NCBI RefSeq assembly: GCF_017743975.1
Contig: NZ_JAGHRC010000003.1
Coordinates: 310,001 to 374,000, forward strand
DNA: 64,000 nucleotides
DNA from: Ruegeria sp. R14_0
Lineage (GTDB): Bacteria; Pseudomonadota; Alphaproteobacteria; Rhodobacterales; Rhodobacteraceae
Reading direction: 5' to 3'
Positions within the stretch are counted from its first letter, which is position 1. Each line of letters starts with the position of its first letter. The notes under the pieces were generated by a model. That model searched no databases. It had not been told where the DNA came from and worked only from the letters and a program-made list of their open reading frames with translations. A program made the translations under genes and the position numbers. Positions 36,926-47,238 of the stretch are shown piece by piece.

Positions 36926-37231
36926 TCAGCCCTTCATCATATTAACGTCTTCAACCGCGATGGTACCGCGGTTGCGGAAGAAGCAGACCAGAATGGCCAG
37001 ACCAATCGCCGCTTCAGCCGCCGCCACGGTCAGAACGAACAGCGTAAACACCTGCCCGACCAGATCACCGAGGAAGCTGGAAAACGCCACGAGGTTGATA
37101 TTCACCGCCAGCAGCATCAACTCGATGCTCATCAGGAGGATGATGACGTTCTTGCGGTTCAGGAAGAGACCGAAGATGCCGATGACGAACAGCGTCGCCG
37201 CGACCGTAAGATAGTGTTCAAGTCCGATCAT
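36926..37231 (-). CDS. nuoK: NADH-quinone oxidoreductase subunit K
   Basis: 101 residues with three membrane segments. The conserved glutamates are in [15 protein letters not shown] and [13 protein letters not shown], part of the complex I proton path. Four bases after nuoJ. Confidence 0.96.
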   Translation of the reverse strand: MIGLEHYLTVAATLFVIGIFGLFLNRKNVIILLMSIELMLLAVNINLVAFSSFLGDLVGQVFTLFVLTVAAAEAAIGLAILVCFFRNRGTIAVEDVNMMKG

Positions 37232-37235
37232 CGTC

Positions 37236-37838
37236 TTAAAGCCCTTGCCCCGGTTTCACGTCCTTCAACTCCATCGCTTTGGCCGGGTCGCGCATCATCT
37301 GGCCGACGATGTCCTGACGCTTGATGTCCTGACGGTGGCGCAGGGTCAGCACGATTGCGCCGATCATGGCCACCAGCAGGATCAGGCCCGCCAGTTGGAA
37401 CAGAAGGAAGTATTGATCGTAAAGGATGACACCCAGCGCCTCGGTGTTGTGGCGGTCCGTCGGAACCGGCTGCGCCAGATTGGCCGCAGCACCTTGCGCG
37501 CTGTCCCAGGCCCCGAAGGCCATGACGAACTGCATCAGGATGACCAGACCGATCAGCAGAGCCAGCGGCATATAGCGCGCCATCTCGGCCTTAAGCTCGG
37601 CAAAGTCCACGTCCAGCATCATCACCACGAAGAGGAACAGAACCGCGACCGCGCCGACGTAGACGATTATCAGCAGCATCGCCACGAACTCGGCACCCAG
37701 CAGAACGAACAACCCCGCCGAGGACAGGAACGCAAGGATCAGCCACAGCACTGAATGCACCGGCTGGCGGCTGATCACCGTGAACAGCCCGCCGGTGATG
37801 GCGCTGATGGCAAACAGGTAGAAGGCAAAGACGGTCAT
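37236..37838 (-). CDS. nuoJ: NADH-quinone oxidoreductase subunit J
   Basis: 200 residues with five membrane segments ([53 protein letters not shown] with the conserved pi-bulge Tyr region). Its start overlaps the stop of the upstream carboxymuconolactone decarboxylase-like gene by four bases. Confidence 0.95.
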   Translation of the reverse strand: MTVFAFYLFAISAITGGLFTVISRQPVHSVLWLILAFLSSAGLFVLLGAEFVAMLLIIVYVGAVAVLFLFVVMMLDVDFAELKAEMARYMPLALLIGLVILMQFVMAFGAWDSAQGAAANLAQPVPTDRHNTEALGVILYDQYFLLFQLAGLILLVAMIGAIVLTLRHRQDIKRQDIVGQMMRDPAKAMELKDVKPGQGL

Positions 37839-38242
37839 TGATCCTCATCCTCGTTATCGCCCATGACCTCTTGCGCCAGATCCAGCGCGCGAGTCATGGC
37901 CGGGATGCCGGCAAAGACCGACATCTGACCGATCGTTTCCACGATCTCTTGTTTCTTGGCACCCGCTTCCAAAGCATGGCGCACAGTCTGACGCACCGCC
38001 GCATCCGCCTGTGCGCCCTGACAGGTCAGCCCGGCCAACGTCAGCAGCAGGCGGGTCTTGGCGTCCAGCCCGTCCTTGTTGACGGTGTTGCCGAACATCA
38101 TCTCCATGACCTCTTTCGGCATGGTTGGCCACAGCGCTTCGAACCCCTTGGGCGAGAAGTTCTCCATCGCCGGGTTCATCGCCTTGGCCATGTCCTGAGC
38201 CTGCTTCATCATCGCGGCGAACGGGTTCATCTCATCGGTCAT
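37835..38242 (-). CDS. Carboxymuconolactone decarboxylase/AhpD-like protein within nuo operon
   Basis: 135 residues, alpha-helical. The CMD-type core is [58 protein letters not shown]. Only one Cys occurs at the place where AhpD proteins have CxxC, so peroxidase activity is doubtful. It is translationally coupled on both sides (ATGA with the DUF4259-like gene and with nuoJ). Role in complex I biogenesis is unproven. Confidence 0.8.
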   Translation of the reverse strand: MTDEMNPFAAMMKQAQDMAKAMNPAMENFSPKGFEALWPTMPKEVMEMMFGNTVNKDGLDAKTRLLLTLAGLTCQGAQADAAVRQTVRHALEAGAKKQEIVETIGQMSVFAGIPAMTRALDLAQEVMGDNEDEDQ

Positions 38243-38931
38243 TGTGTTTTCTTCTCCAGACCGTCTATCCGGGCGGTCAGCGCATCCAGGCTATCGACCA
38301 CAAAGTACCGCATATTCGTGATGTCCTTGTGGATCAGGTTCATCTTGCGCACCAAATGGCGCAATACCTCGACCTGAGGGTCACCGTCCGCTTTATCCGC
38401 CAGGCGCTCGATTTCGGACATCATGTCCTCATACACCCGGTCGACCTCGGCGCGCAGCGCATCTTCTGGCGTCTCATCCGGGTGTGGAGGGTCGAAATCG
38501 GTGCTGAGGTCATGTGCCTTTGCTGCCGCAACCAATCTTGTTGTTAGGTCGTCAACGCTGGCACGCCAAGTTTTGGTTTCGTCAGTATCAGCCCAAAGCT
38601 CGGCCAGTTCCGAGTCGTCATCGCCCACCCGCTTTAGCGCGGCCAGCGCCATGCCTACGGTGTCGTCGTAAAATGTGAACGACTTTGCCAAATCAAATGA
38701 CTGTTTTGCCCCGTCGAGAGGCTGTCCAAGGGCTGATGCTACGATTTCGGCACCGGCAATAGCCGCTGCGCCGGTGTCTGCCTCCATATCTTCTACCGTG
38801 GTCGAGAAAACCTCTTCAAAGGTCGCACGCACGGCCTCAGCCCGCTCAAACGGCTGATCATATCCGTCCAGCGACACCAGCAGGTCAGCCGCCGTATCAT
38901 TGTCGAAGCTATGTGGTCCCCAGGTTCCCAT
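38239..38931 (-). CDS. DUF4259-like protein within nuo operon
   Basis: 230 residues. The start [18 protein letters not shown] matches the N-terminal signature of DUF4259. The remainder is acidic and helical, ending with a likely coiled coil (MNLIHKDITNMRYFVVDSLDALTARIDGLEKK). No signal peptide. Overlaps the CMD-like gene by four bases and starts at the nuoI stop. Function unknown. Confidence 0.7.
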   Translation of the reverse strand: MGTWGPHSFDNDTAADLLVSLDGYDQPFERAEAVRATFEEVFSTTVEDMEADTGAAAIAGAEIVASALGQPLDGAKQSFDLAKSFTFYDDTVGMALAALKRVGDDDSELAELWADTDETKTWRASVDDLTTRLVAAAKAHDLSTDFDPPHPDETPEDALRAEVDRVYEDMMSEIERLADKADGDPQVEVLRHLVRKMNLIHKDITNMRYFVVDSLDALTARIDGLEKKTQ

Positions 38932-39425
38932 CAGCGATACGGTGCGTCCATTTCAAGGTTACGGGCAATCTCGGCTTCCCAGCGTTCGCCGTTGTCCAGC
39001 AGTTTTTCCTTGTCGTAGAACAGCTCTTCGCGGGTTTCGGTGGCGAATTCGAAGTTCGGACCTTCGACGATGGCATCGACCGGGCAGGCCTCTTGGCAGA
39101 ATCCGCAGTAGATGCACTTGGTCATGTCGATATCGTAACGCGTTGTGCGGCGGCTACCGTCCTCGCGCGGTTCGGCGTCGATGGTAATCGCTTGAGCCGG
39201 GCAGATCGCCTCACAAAGTTTGCAGGCGATGCAGCGCTCTTCACCGTTCGGATAACGGCGCAGAGCGTGTTCCCCGCGGAAACGCGGGGACAGAGGGCCC
39301 TTTTCGTGCGGATAGTTCACTGTGGCTTTGGGGGCAAAGAAATACTTCAGCCCCAACTTCATGCCGACCCAAAAGTCTTGCAGCAAAAAGTACTTGGCGG
39401 CGCGGGTGTAGTCGATTTGTGTCAT
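38931..39425 (-). CDS. nuoI: NADH-quinone oxidoreductase subunit I
   Basis: 164 residues from ATG 39425 ([13 protein letters not shown]); a start at 39446 lies inside nuoH. Two 4Fe-4S motifs ([12 protein letters not shown] and [12 protein letters not shown]) carry clusters N6a and N6b. The peripheral arm subunit passes electrons to NuoB. Confidence 0.96.
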   Translation of the reverse strand: MTQIDYTRAAKYFLLQDFWVGMKLGLKYFFAPKATVNYPHEKGPLSPRFRGEHALRRYPNGEERCIACKLCEAICPAQAITIDAEPREDGSRRTTRYDIDMTKCIYCGFCQEACPVDAIVEGPNFEFATETREELFYDKEKLLDNGERWEAEIARNLEMDAPYR

Positions 39426-39427
39426 AA

Positions 39428-40465
39428 TCAGCCTCCTACGCTCCAACGCGCAAACGCGCCCCAGAACCAGTCAAACTTCGCCGCGAAGGCCACGAAAACC
39501 ACCCAGGCCAGCGAGAACGGCAGGAACACTTTCCAACCCAGCCGCATCAGCTGGTCATAGCGGTACCGCGGTGTGATTGCCTTGACCATCGCGAAGAGGA
39601 AGAAGAAGAACGCCATCTTGGCGACCATCCACAGCACGCCGTCCGGCAGGCCCGGAATGGGCGACAGCCAGCCGCCGAAGAACAGCAGCGTGGTCAGCGC
39701 GCACATCAGGAAGATGGCGATGTATTCTCCCGCCATGAACAGCAGGAAGGGCGTGGCGGAGTATTCGACCTGATAGCCGGCGACCAGTTCCGATTCCGCC
39801 TCGGGCAGGTCAAACGGCGGGCGGTTGGTTTCCGCCAGCGCCGAGATGAAGAACAGGAAGACCATCGGGAAATGCGGCAGCCAGTACCAGCTGAAAAAGC
39901 CAAAGCGGCCGTCTTGCGCCTCGACGATATGGCCGAAGTTCATCGATCCGGTTGAGATGATCACGCCGATGATGATCAAGCCGATCGACACTTCGTAAGA
40001 GATCATCTGCGCAGCAGAGCGCAGCGAGCCGAGGAACGGGTACTTTGAGTTCGACGCCCAACCGCCCATTATCACGCCATAAACCTCCAATGAGGACACG
40101 GCGAAGACATAGAGGATCGCGACGTTGATATCCGATAGGACCCAACCATCATTGAACGGGATAACCGCCCAGGCAATCATCGCCAGAACGAAAGAGGTCA
40201 GCGGAGCGAGAATGAAGACCGTGCGGTCGGCACCAGCAGGGATGACGACCTCTTTAACCACATATTTCAGCGCATCCGCCACCGATTGCAGCAAGCCATA
40301 CGCGCCTACCACGTTGGGCCCTCGTCGCATCTGGACTGCCGCCCAGATTTTGCGGTCGCCATAAACGAGGAACAACAGCGAGATCATCACGAACGCAACG
40401 ACTGCAAGCACTTGCGCCAGAATGATGATGGCTATTCCGCCTGGGGTGTTAAAGAAATCAGCCAT
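39428..40465 (-). CDS. nuoH: NADH-quinone oxidoreductase subunit H
   Basis: 345 residues, eight membrane segments, forming part of the quinone site: [55 protein letters not shown] and [20 protein letters not shown] lies just upstream of ATG 40465. Overlaps the end of a 72-codon frame by eight bases. Confidence 0.97.
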   Translation of the reverse strand: MADFFNTPGGIAIIILAQVLAVVAFVMISLLFLVYGDRKIWAAVQMRRGPNVVGAYGLLQSVADALKYVVKEVVIPAGADRTVFILAPLTSFVLAMIAWAVIPFNDGWVLSDINVAILYVFAVSSLEVYGVIMGGWASNSKYPFLGSLRSAAQMISYEVSIGLIIIGVIISTGSMNFGHIVEAQDGRFGFFSWYWLPHFPMVFLFFISALAETNRPPFDLPEAESELVAGYQVEYSATPFLLFMAGEYIAIFLMCALTTLLFFGGWLSPIPGLPDGVLWMVAKMAFFFFLFAMVKAITPRYRYDQLMRLGWKVFLPFSLAWVVFVAFAAKFDWFWGAFARWSVGG

Positions 40466-40676
40466 TGGTCCTCACACCGTGGGTATTCCGTTTTCCGCGC
40501 GCGATGCTCAGGCCAAGTGCCTGCGCATTGAGCGGCTGGGTCGGCGGGTAGGTGTAAACAGCATCTACAGCCTTCGCGCTACCCTTTTCATTGTGTCTCG
40601 CACGCATTTCTTCGCCACCCGCACCGCAGGTTGCAGAGCTGGCCGTGAAACGCGATATGAGACAGGTCTGGTTCAT
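40458..40676 (-). CDS. Possible small protein between nuoG and nuoH
   Basis: 72 codons starting with an ATG that overlaps the nuoG stop (ATGA) and ending eight bases inside nuoH. The frame fills the gap exactly, which argues for translation. The sequence ([21 protein letters not shown] and so on) has two Cys and several Arg/Thr but no recognisable domain, membrane segment or signal. Could equally be a chance frame in the spacer. Confidence 0.4.
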   Translation of the reverse strand: MNQTCLISRFTASSATCGAGGEEMRARHNEKGSAKAVDAVYTYPPTQPLNAQALGLSIARGKRNTHGVRTNG

Positions 40677-42694
40677 TCTGCCGCGATCTTCTCGCCTTTA
40701 CGTGCCTGGGCCTGCGCCGAAAGTTCGGCCATCAGCTGCGACGCGCGTGCGATTGGGTTGGTCAGGTAGAAATCCTTGACCGCATTCCGGAAAGTGGCCT
40801 GTCCCAGAGGACCGGCGTCCAGCGACTGGACCTCATTCTCGATCACCTGGTCAATCTGGGCCAGATGCGGCACGACCTCGATCAACGCCGTACGCAGTTG
40901 CGCCAGAGAGTCATATGGCAGCGTCGCACCCAGCTCGGCGGACAGCGCTCGCAGGATGGCCCAGTTCTCTTTGGCTTCGCCCGGTGCGAAACCGGCGCGC
41001 ATGGCAAGCTGCGGGCGGCCTTCGGTGTTCACGAACAGCCCGTTTTCTTCGGTATAGGCTGCACCCGGCAGGATCACATCAGCACGGTGGGCACCCCGGT
41101 CACCATGGCTACCCTGATAGATTACAAAGGCACCCTCGCCGATTTCGACCTCATCCGCGCCGAGGTTATAGATCACGTCTGCGGCGCTGACCGCATCCAT
41201 GCCGCCTTCGTTGGTGGCATCCACATCCATCGCACCGACGCGCGACGCGGCGGTGTGCAGGACCAACAGCCCGCTTTCGGTGTTCGCGGCAATCTTCTGC
41301 GCCGCGGCCAGCACTGCAGCGCCATCGGCTTCTTGCAATGCACCCTGACCGACGATGACCAGCGAAGGTTTGCCCTTGATCGCGTCGTCGCCGCCCATGT
41401 CGACGACCTTTTGCAAGGCTGCGCGATCGTCGCCCACATGATGATAGTCATACGTCAGATCAACCGCTGACCCCACCAGAGCAATATCCGCCCCATGCGC
41501 CCACGCCTTTCGGATACGCGCGTTCAGGACCGGAGCTTCTTCGCGCGGGTTCGTTCCGATCAGCAGGATGCGTTCCGCGCTGTCAATATCTTCGATCGTG
41601 GCTGTTCCAACATAGGCGCCACGATTGCCCGCCGGCAGTTTAGCCCCATCGGTGCGGGATTCGACGACACCGCCCTGCCCTTCGATCATCTGCTTCAGTG
41701 CAAACGCAGCCTCGACCGGAGCCAAGTCGCCCACAATTCCGGCTGGCTTTTCGGCCCCTCTCAACGCTTCTGCAGCTTTGGTCAGAGCCTCGGGCCAGCT
41801 TGCGGGGCGCAGCTTACCATTTTCGCGCACGTAAGGTTTGTCCAGACGCTGACGCCGCAGGCCATCCCAGACAAAGCGGGTCTTATCGCTGATCCATTCC
41901 TCATTCACACCGTCATGGTTGCGCGGCAGGAACCGCATCACTTCGCGCCCCTTGGTATCGACACGGATGTTCGAGCCCAAGGCGTCCATCACGTCGATAC
42001 TCTCGGTCTTGGTCAACTCCCAAGGACGCGCAGTAAAGGCGTAGGGTTTCGAAGTCAGCGCTCCGACCGGGCACAGGTCGATGATGTTGCCCTGCATGTT
42101 CGAATCCAGCGTCTGGTTCAGGTACGAGGTGATCTCGGCATCCTCGCCGCGACCCGTTTGACCCATCTGCGTGATCCCGGCGACCTCGGTCGTAAATCGC
42201 ACGCAGCGGGTGCAACTGATGCAGCGGGTCATCGCCGTACCGACCAGCGGCCCCAGATCCAGATCGTCTACTGCACGTTTGGCTTCTTTGAAACGCGAGC
42301 CCGAGACACCATAAGCCATCGCCTGATCCTGCAGGTCGCATTCGCCACCTTGGTCACAGATCGGGCAGTCCAGAGGGTGATTGATCAGCAGGAACTCCAT
42401 CACGCCTTCGCGGGCCTTTTTGACCATGGGCGAGTTGGTCTTGACCTGCGGTGCCTCGCCTTCCGGCCCAGGACGCAGGTCGCGGACCTGCATCGCGCAA
42501 GAGGCCGCAGGCTTCGGTGGGCCGCCTACGACCTCGACCAGGCACATACGGCAGTTCCCGGCAATCGAAAGACGCTCGTGATAGCAAAAACGCGGCACCT
42601 CGACCCCGGCCTGCTCACAAGCCTGGATCAGCGTCATCGCACCATCGACTTCGATTTCCTGCCCATCGATATTGATCTTGCGGAGGTCAGACAT
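40673..42694 (-). CDS. nuoG: NADH-quinone oxidoreductase subunit G
   Basis: 673 residues. The N-terminal ferredoxin domain has [15 protein letters not shown] (2Fe-2S), followed by the [14 protein letters not shown] and [10 protein letters not shown] cluster regions, then a molybdopterin-oxidoreductase-like domain that has lost its cofactor role. Largest peripheral-arm subunit of complex I. Confidence 0.96.
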   Translation of the reverse strand: MSDLRKINIDGQEIEVDGAMTLIQACEQAGVEVPRFCYHERLSIAGNCRMCLVEVVGGPPKPAASCAMQVRDLRPGPEGEAPQVKTNSPMVKKAREGVMEFLLINHPLDCPICDQGGECDLQDQAMAYGVSGSRFKEAKRAVDDLDLGPLVGTAMTRCISCTRCVRFTTEVAGITQMGQTGRGEDAEITSYLNQTLDSNMQGNIIDLCPVGALTSKPYAFTARPWELTKTESIDVMDALGSNIRVDTKGREVMRFLPRNHDGVNEEWISDKTRFVWDGLRRQRLDKPYVRENGKLRPASWPEALTKAAEALRGAEKPAGIVGDLAPVEAAFALKQMIEGQGGVVESRTDGAKLPAGNRGAYVGTATIEDIDSAERILLIGTNPREEAPVLNARIRKAWAHGADIALVGSAVDLTYDYHHVGDDRAALQKVVDMGGDDAIKGKPSLVIVGQGALQEADGAAVLAAAQKIAANTESGLLVLHTAASRVGAMDVDATNEGGMDAVSAADVIYNLGADEVEIGEGAFVIYQGSHGDRGAHRADVILPGAAYTEENGLFVNTEGRPQLAMRAGFAPGEAKENWAILRALSAELGATLPYDSLAQLRTALIEVVPHLAQIDQVIENEVQSLDAGPLGQATFRNAVKDFYLTNPIARASQLMAELSAQAQARKGEKIAAE

Positions 42695-42697
42695 GGT

Positions 42698-43102
42698 CTA
42701 GTTCGCCCTCAAATACACGCCAATGGCGCTGTTTCTTTCGATTTCCTTCTGCCCCAATGAGCAAAAAGACGTCGGATTGTCATAGGATACACCGTTCGCA
42801 GCCAGATAAGCCTCGCCCTTGGCGCGCATACGGTCTTTTTCGGCATCCGACTCTACGTAGGCGCGGATTTCACTGTCCGAGTAACCGAGGCTATTCGCTT
42901 TGGATTTCAGACCCCACATCACCCCGATCGCCTTCAGTCTGCGTCCGCTGATCGACGGGCAGACTTCCGAAATCTCGTTTGCGATAGCGATGTAGTAGAG
43001 TTCGTTGTCGATCTCTTTGACTTCGCGCAAAGGCGGTTTGGCTTCGGCCACAGTCGGAAGCGCCAGAACCGACAGCAAAGCAAGCAGTTTCATACCAGAC
43101 AT
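42698..43102 (-). CDS. Exported DUF5333-like protein upstream of nuoG
   Basis: 134 residues from ATG 43102, six bases after AAAGGA; an upstream ATG at 43108 and a downstream one at 43093 are alternatives. Signal peptide MKLLALLSVLALPTVAEA, then a mature domain with two Cys (EVCPSISGRR and TSFCSLGQKEI) that may form a disulfide. It ends three bases before nuoG. I recall similar proteins in roseobacter nuo operons annotated DUF5333; function unknown. Confidence 0.7.
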   Translation of the reverse strand: MSGMKLLALLSVLALPTVAEAKPPLREVKEIDNELYYIAIANEISEVCPSISGRRLKAIGVMWGLKSKANSLGYSDSEIRAYVESDAEKDRMRAKGEAYLAANGVSYDNPTSFCSLGQKEIERNSAIGVYLRAN

Positions 43103-43200
43103 GAGCATTCCTTTCGTCTTGGACGCTCCAAGTCGATCGGGCGCAGCGGTGCTATTCAATAACACCTTCTGCATCATGTGCTGATATGCAAAAAACCGCA

Positions 43201-43551
43201 TCATGGGCGTTGGCACGCTCCTGCAAAGGTCAGCTGATCATCGGCAATGCGCAGGTTCTGCGGCTCGGTATCGGGGCCAACTTTCCAGTCAATTTTGGAC
43301 GTGCCAAACGCGCTGATGCAGAATTTGGTGCCCTCATAGCGCCCAGCCTCGCGAGCGCCGTCCAGAGACGCAGACGCGCCACGCACCACAACCGTAAACT
43401 CGGTCGGTGATGCCCGTTTATCCACAGGTTTCGCTTTGGCCCGGAAAGCCTTGCCATCAAAGAGAATACGGTCGCTGGACGCCGTACCACAGGCTGACAC
43501 CAGCAACAGCCCTGCAATGCCCGCCATAATTGTGAGTTTCGTTTTCGCCAC
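43201..43551 (-). CDS. Small putative lipoprotein between nuoF and nuoG
   Basis: 116 residues from GTG 43551, eight bases after AGGAG; the frame extends to 43689 without a better start. A lipobox signal (LLLVSAC, about 20-26) is followed by a short basic domain with two further Cys (KFCISAFG, FAGACQRP). No known domain recognised. Lies on the nuo coding strand, about 100 bases upstream of the DUF5333-like gene. Confidence 0.65.
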   Translation of the reverse strand: MAKTKLTIMAGIAGLLLVSACGTASSDRILFDGKAFRAKAKPVDKRASPTEFTVVVRGASASLDGAREAGRYEGTKFCISAFGTSKIDWKVGPDTEPQNLRIADDQLTFAGACQRP

Positions 43552-43622
43552 TTTGGCCACTCCTGTCCGGAGGCTGGCGTTTGCGCGGCCGTAAGTAACA
43601 GACGATTGTGTCATCATCCCAT

Positions 43623-44126
43623 TCACCCCGCCGCGACCTCGGCACAACGATTGTCGCGCCACTTGCTTGCCTGTTTCAATTCTGCCCATCCAAAGGCGTG
43701 TTCACTTGGGCCATCCCGGCGCAAACGTTCCAAACGTTCCAGCGCCTCATCCAGCCCCGGACGGTGCCCATTTGGGACCCACCACATCACGAAATGCTGG
43801 TCCCCCAGCAGCTCAAACCATTCCTGACGACGCTCGTAGAACTGTTTGTGGATGGTTCCCCATACAAACTGCTCAAGGCTTGCAACATCTTCCCAAACCG
43901 TCAGATTGGCCACAAACTGCGGATCTCCACCAATAGCGTTTTCGGTGTTCCCCGTTCCCGGCTCGCCCGATCCTTCCATCATCCAGACAAAGCCCGGCAT
44001 CCGCTTGCCAAGGCCATTGACCCGATCAAGATTGGCCATGAATTCAGCAACCCGCGGATCGTCCGTCGGGGCCAACAGGCGGCCAACATTCAGTTCGGCC
44101 AGATGATATCCGCTGGGTTGTTTCAA
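43623..44126 (-). CDS. DUF3291-like protein between nuoF and nuoG
   Basis: 167 residues if it starts at TTG 44126, which overlaps the MAPEG stop (TTGA). The family usually begins near HLAELNVGRLLAPTDDPRVAEF, which this start places at residue 7. Other blocks are GFVWMMEGSG, NLTVWEDVASLEQFVWGTIHKQF and HFVMWWVPNGHRP, a dimeric alpha-beta-barrel-like pattern related to antibiotic-biosynthesis monooxygenases. Function unknown. Confidence 0.75.
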   Translation of the reverse strand: MKQPSGYHLAELNVGRLLAPTDDPRVAEFMANLDRVNGLGKRMPGFVWMMEGSGEPGTGNTENAIGGDPQFVANLTVWEDVASLEQFVWGTIHKQFYERRQEWFELLGDQHFVMWWVPNGHRPGLDEALERLERLRRDGPSEHAFGWAELKQASKWRDNRCAEVAAG

Positions 44127-44539
44127 AATGCAGCCACCAATGCCATCAGGCCGAGGATGACCATGCACGCCCAACCGCCCACGTAAGCCATGGACCGCAA
44201 ACCGCTATTCGGTTTGCCAATACCACGCAGGTGGATCACCAGCATCACCACACGTGCAACCAGCGCAACTGAGGCCAAAAGGTTCACCCAGAACGGGTTT
44301 GCGCCCAACAGGATCGCCGCGACTGTAACCGCCAAAAAGGCCGGCAAGGTTTCCGTGCCGTTCAGGTAGGCCCGGTTCAGACGATAGGCCTTATCCGAAT
44401 AGTCCTGCTGAGGCGTTGCGCCGGGTGCCAGCCCCTGGCCTGCCTTTGCCAGCGCCGAAAACGGCGACATGAACAGAACGATCAGGGTGAAAATCACCAA
44501 TGACGCGATCGCATGAGAATATTGAGCATAGGCTTCCAT
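44123..44539 (-). CDS. MAPEG-family membrane protein
   Basis: 138 residues with four hydrophobic segments and the MAPEG-type stretch NRAYLNGTETLPAFLAVTVAAILLGAN. Relatives are glutathione-dependent membrane enzymes in eukaryotes; bacterial members are mostly uncharacterised. Placed five bases after nuoF in the nuo operon. A link to complex I is not demonstrated. Confidence 0.82.
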   Translation of the reverse strand: MEAYAQYSHAIASLVIFTLIVLFMSPFSALAKAGQGLAPGATPQQDYSDKAYRLNRAYLNGTETLPAFLAVTVAAILLGANPFWVNLLASVALVARVVMLVIHLRGIGKPNSGLRSMAYVGGWACMVILGLMALVAAF

Positions 44540-44544
44540 TATTC

Positions 44545-45843
44545 CTACTCCGCCGCCATCGCACCCATACGGCCCGACTTCTGGGCCTTGATGCGGTCCT
44601 CGATCTCTTCGCGGAAGTTGCGGATGAGGCCCTGGATCGGCCAGGCCGCCGCATCTCCGAGCGCACAGATCGTGTGGCCTTCGACCTGTTTGGTCACATC
44701 GAACAGCATGTCGATCTCTTCCAGTTCGGCCTCGCCCTTCACAAGACGGTCCATCACGCGCATCATCCAGCCGGTGCCTTCACGGCACGGCGTGCACTGA
44801 CCACAGCTTTCGTGTTTGTAAAACTTAGACAGCCGCCAGATCGCCTTGATGATGTCCGTGGATTTGTCCATCACGATCACCGCCGCTGTCCCCAGGCCCG
44901 AGCCCAGATCATTGCGCAGATGGTCAAAATCCATGATCGCGTCGCGCATGTGCTCGCCACGCACGCACGGCACTGACGAACCACCGGGGATGACGGCAAG
45001 CAGATTGTCCCAGCCGCCGCGAATGCCGCCGCAATGGGTCTCGATCAGTTGTTCGAACGGGATCGACATCGCCTCTTCAACTACGCAGGGATTGTTCACA
45101 TGGCCCGAGATGGCAAACAGCTTGGTGCCTGCGTTGTTCTGACGGCCAAAGCCCGCAAACCAGTCTGCCCCACGGCGCAGGATGGTCGGCACAACCGCGA
45201 TTGATTCCACATTATTCACCGTGGTTGGGCAACCATAAAGACCCGCGCCCGCCGGGAACGGAGGTTTCATCCGCGGCATGCCTTTCTTGCCCTCAAGGCT
45301 TTCGATCAGCGCGGTTTCTTCGCCACAAATATAGGCCCCGGCCCCGTGGTGCAGGAAAAGATCGAAATCCCAACCCGAACCGGCCGCATTCTTGCCCAGC
45401 AGACCGGCGTCATAGGCCTCATCAATCGCGGCTTGCAGAGCTTCACGCTCGCGGATGTACTCACCGCGCAGGTAGATGTAGCACGTATGTGCGTTCATCG
45501 CGAAAGACGCGATCAGGCAGCCTTCGATCAACGTGTGCGGATCATGGCGCATGATCTCGCGGTCCTTACAGGTGCCGGGCTCGGATTCATCAGCGTTCAC
45601 GACCAGATAGGCCGGGCGACCGTCGCTTTCCTTCGGCATGAACGACCATTTCAGACCAGTTGGAAAACCCGCACCGCCACGACCACGTAGGCCCGAGTCC
45701 TTCATCGTCTGGATGATCCAGTCACGACCCTTATCGATCAGGCCAGCTGTGCCATCCCAATGCCCGCGGGCCTGCGCGCCTTTCAGCGTCCGCTCGTGCA
45801 TCCCGTAGATGTTGGTAAAGATCCTGTCCTGATCCTTCAGCAT
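44545..45843 (-). CDS. nuoF: NADH-quinone oxidoreductase subunit F
   Basis: 432 residues. NADH/FMN site [43 protein letters not shown], and the N3 4Fe-4S ligands [11 protein letters not shown] plus the Cys of [12 protein letters not shown]. This is the entry point for electrons from NADH. Confidence 0.97.
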   Translation of the reverse strand: MLKDQDRIFTNIYGMHERTLKGAQARGHWDGTAGLIDKGRDWIIQTMKDSGLRGRGGAGFPTGLKWSFMPKESDGRPAYLVVNADESEPGTCKDREIMRHDPHTLIEGCLIASFAMNAHTCYIYLRGEYIREREALQAAIDEAYDAGLLGKNAAGSGWDFDLFLHHGAGAYICGEETALIESLEGKKGMPRMKPPFPAGAGLYGCPTTVNNVESIAVVPTILRRGADWFAGFGRQNNAGTKLFAISGHVNNPCVVEEAMSIPFEQLIETHCGGIRGGWDNLLAVIPGGSSVPCVRGEHMRDAIMDFDHLRNDLGSGLGTAAVIVMDKSTDIIKAIWRLSKFYKHESCGQCTPCREGTGWMMRVMDRLVKGEAELEEIDMLFDVTKQVEGHTICALGDAAAWPIQGLIRNFREEIEDRIKAQKSGRMGAMAAE

Positions 45844-45855
45844 CGTGTCTTACCT

Positions 45856-46077
45856 TCAGCTATCCTGACGCATGCGCCAGAGTTGAAAAATGTTCACGCC
45901 CGCATAGATGAACCCCGCCAATGCGGCGAAATCAAAGAGCAGCGCATAGCGCCCCGGCAAACCCAGCGCGGGACCAATGAACAGGGTCATGGCAAGCCAA
46001 AACAGCATGGTCACGGCGATGACCACCCCGATGTGTCGGCCCTTGCGGGCGATGGCTTGCTCTTTGTCCTTGTCCAT
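45856..46077 (-). CDS. Small membrane protein (DUF5337-like) between nuoE and nuoF
   Basis: 73 residues from ATG 46077 with GTGAG upstream. Basic N-terminus (MDKDKEQAIARKGRHIG), two membrane segments (VVIAVTMLFWLAMTLFIG and YALLFDFAALAGFIYAGVNIF) and a basic end. I recall this type in roseobacter nuo operons (DUF5337). It ends 12 bases before nuoF. Confidence 0.7.
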   Translation of the reverse strand: MDKDKEQAIARKGRHIGVVIAVTMLFWLAMTLFIGPALGLPGRYALLFDFAALAGFIYAGVNIFQLWRMRQDS

Positions 46078-46110
46078 CTCACTTTGGTGCCCCAAGGGAC
46101 ACCTTCCATC

Positions 46111-47217
46111 CTAGTCTTCGTAAGTGCCGTCTTCCTTGGCACGCTTCGCAAAATCCGTTTCTTCGCCCTTTGCCAGTTGGGCCGCTTGGGCAATCCAGCC
46201 GTCCCGCTCGATCCGGCCCTTGAACTTAAGCCGGGTGTCGACCCAGGCCACCTCTTCCGGTGTCCATGCGGCAATCTGGTCGAAGTGGAAGAAACCAAGC
46301 TCGTTCAGTGTCTGCTCCAGCTTGGGGCCAACCCCTTTGAGCATCTTGAGGTCATCCGCCTTTCCACCCCGAGCTGCGGTCAAGGTTTCGGGCTGATCCT
46401 CTTGAATTTCGGCTTTTTTTGCCTCTTCGGCCTGCTTGGCCGCAGGCTTGGCGGGTGCCGGCGCTTTTGGTGGTTTTGGCGCTGCCTTGGTTGCTGTCGC
46501 CTTGCCATCCTTACCCAGCCACGGCGTCAGGATCGGAACCTCGGTCCCGTCGATGCGCTTGACCGTATCCCCCAGATCGTCCGCCAATTCGACACTGGCG
46601 TTATACTGCGGCTTTCCAGCCTCATAGTCCTTAAGGCTGGTCAAACCGTTCAACGGCTCTGCCGCGTATCGCCCGTTCTGCGGGCCGGGGGTCGGAACTT
46701 TGCCAGCCGCAAGATCGTCGAGGATTTTGCCAAAGCTCTCGGCGGTCAGGTCCTCGTAGTAATCCTTACCGATCTGCGCCATCGGAGCGTTGGTACAAGA
46801 TCCGAGGCACTCTACCTCTTCCCAGCTCAATTTTCCATCAGCGGACAGTTCATGCGGCTTGGCCGCGATCTTGTCTTTGCAAACCGCAATCAGATCTTCG
46901 GCTCCGCAAATCATGCACGACGTCGTGCCGCACACCTGAATATGCGCCGCAGACCCAACCGGTTGCAGTTGGAACATAAAGTAGAACGAGGCCACTTCGA
47001 GCACGCGGATATAGGCCATGCCCAGCATATCGGCGACGAATTCAATCGCCGGACGGGTCAGCCACCCCTCCTGCTCCTGCGCGCGCCACAGCAGAGGGAT
47101 CACCGCACTGGCTTGGCGGCCTTCGGGGTATTTTGTAACCTGCGCTTCGGCCCATTGCTGGTTGGCAGCGGTGAAGGCAAAGCTTTCGGGTTGTTCAGGG
47201 TGAAGACGGCGGAGCAT
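46111..47217 (-). CDS. nuoE: NADH-quinone oxidoreductase subunit E with C-terminal helix-hairpin-helix extension
   Basis: 368 residues, about twice the usual 165-240. The first 180 residues are the thioredoxin-like 2Fe-2S domain (CGTTSC and CLGSC carry the N1a ligands). A Lys/Ala/Pro-rich linker (about 235-285, [20 protein letters not shown]) leads to a helix-hairpin-helix module, [20 protein letters not shown] to [21 protein letters not shown] recall this module also as an extension of alphaproteobacterial ribosomal protein L21. Function of the extension unknown. Confidence 0.94.
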   Translation of the reverse strand: MLRRLHPEQPESFAFTAANQQWAEAQVTKYPEGRQASAVIPLLWRAQEQEGWLTRPAIEFVADMLGMAYIRVLEVASFYFMFQLQPVGSAAHIQVCGTTSCMICGAEDLIAVCKDKIAAKPHELSADGKLSWEEVECLGSCTNAPMAQIGKDYYEDLTAESFGKILDDLAAGKVPTPGPQNGRYAAEPLNGLTSLKDYEAGKPQYNASVELADDLGDTVKRIDGTEVPILTPWLGKDGKATATKAAPKPPKAPAPAKPAAKQAEEAKKAEIQEDQPETLTAARGGKADDLKMLKGVGPKLEQTLNELGFFHFDQIAAWTPEEVAWVDTRLKFKGRIERDGWIAQAAQLAKGEETDFAKRAKEDGTYED

Positions 47218-47238
47218 TACAAATCGTACTTTCTATAC

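Noticed and set aside
41495..42760. 421-codon plus-strand frame
   Set aside because: Antisense to nuoG, which carries all expected Fe-S motifs.
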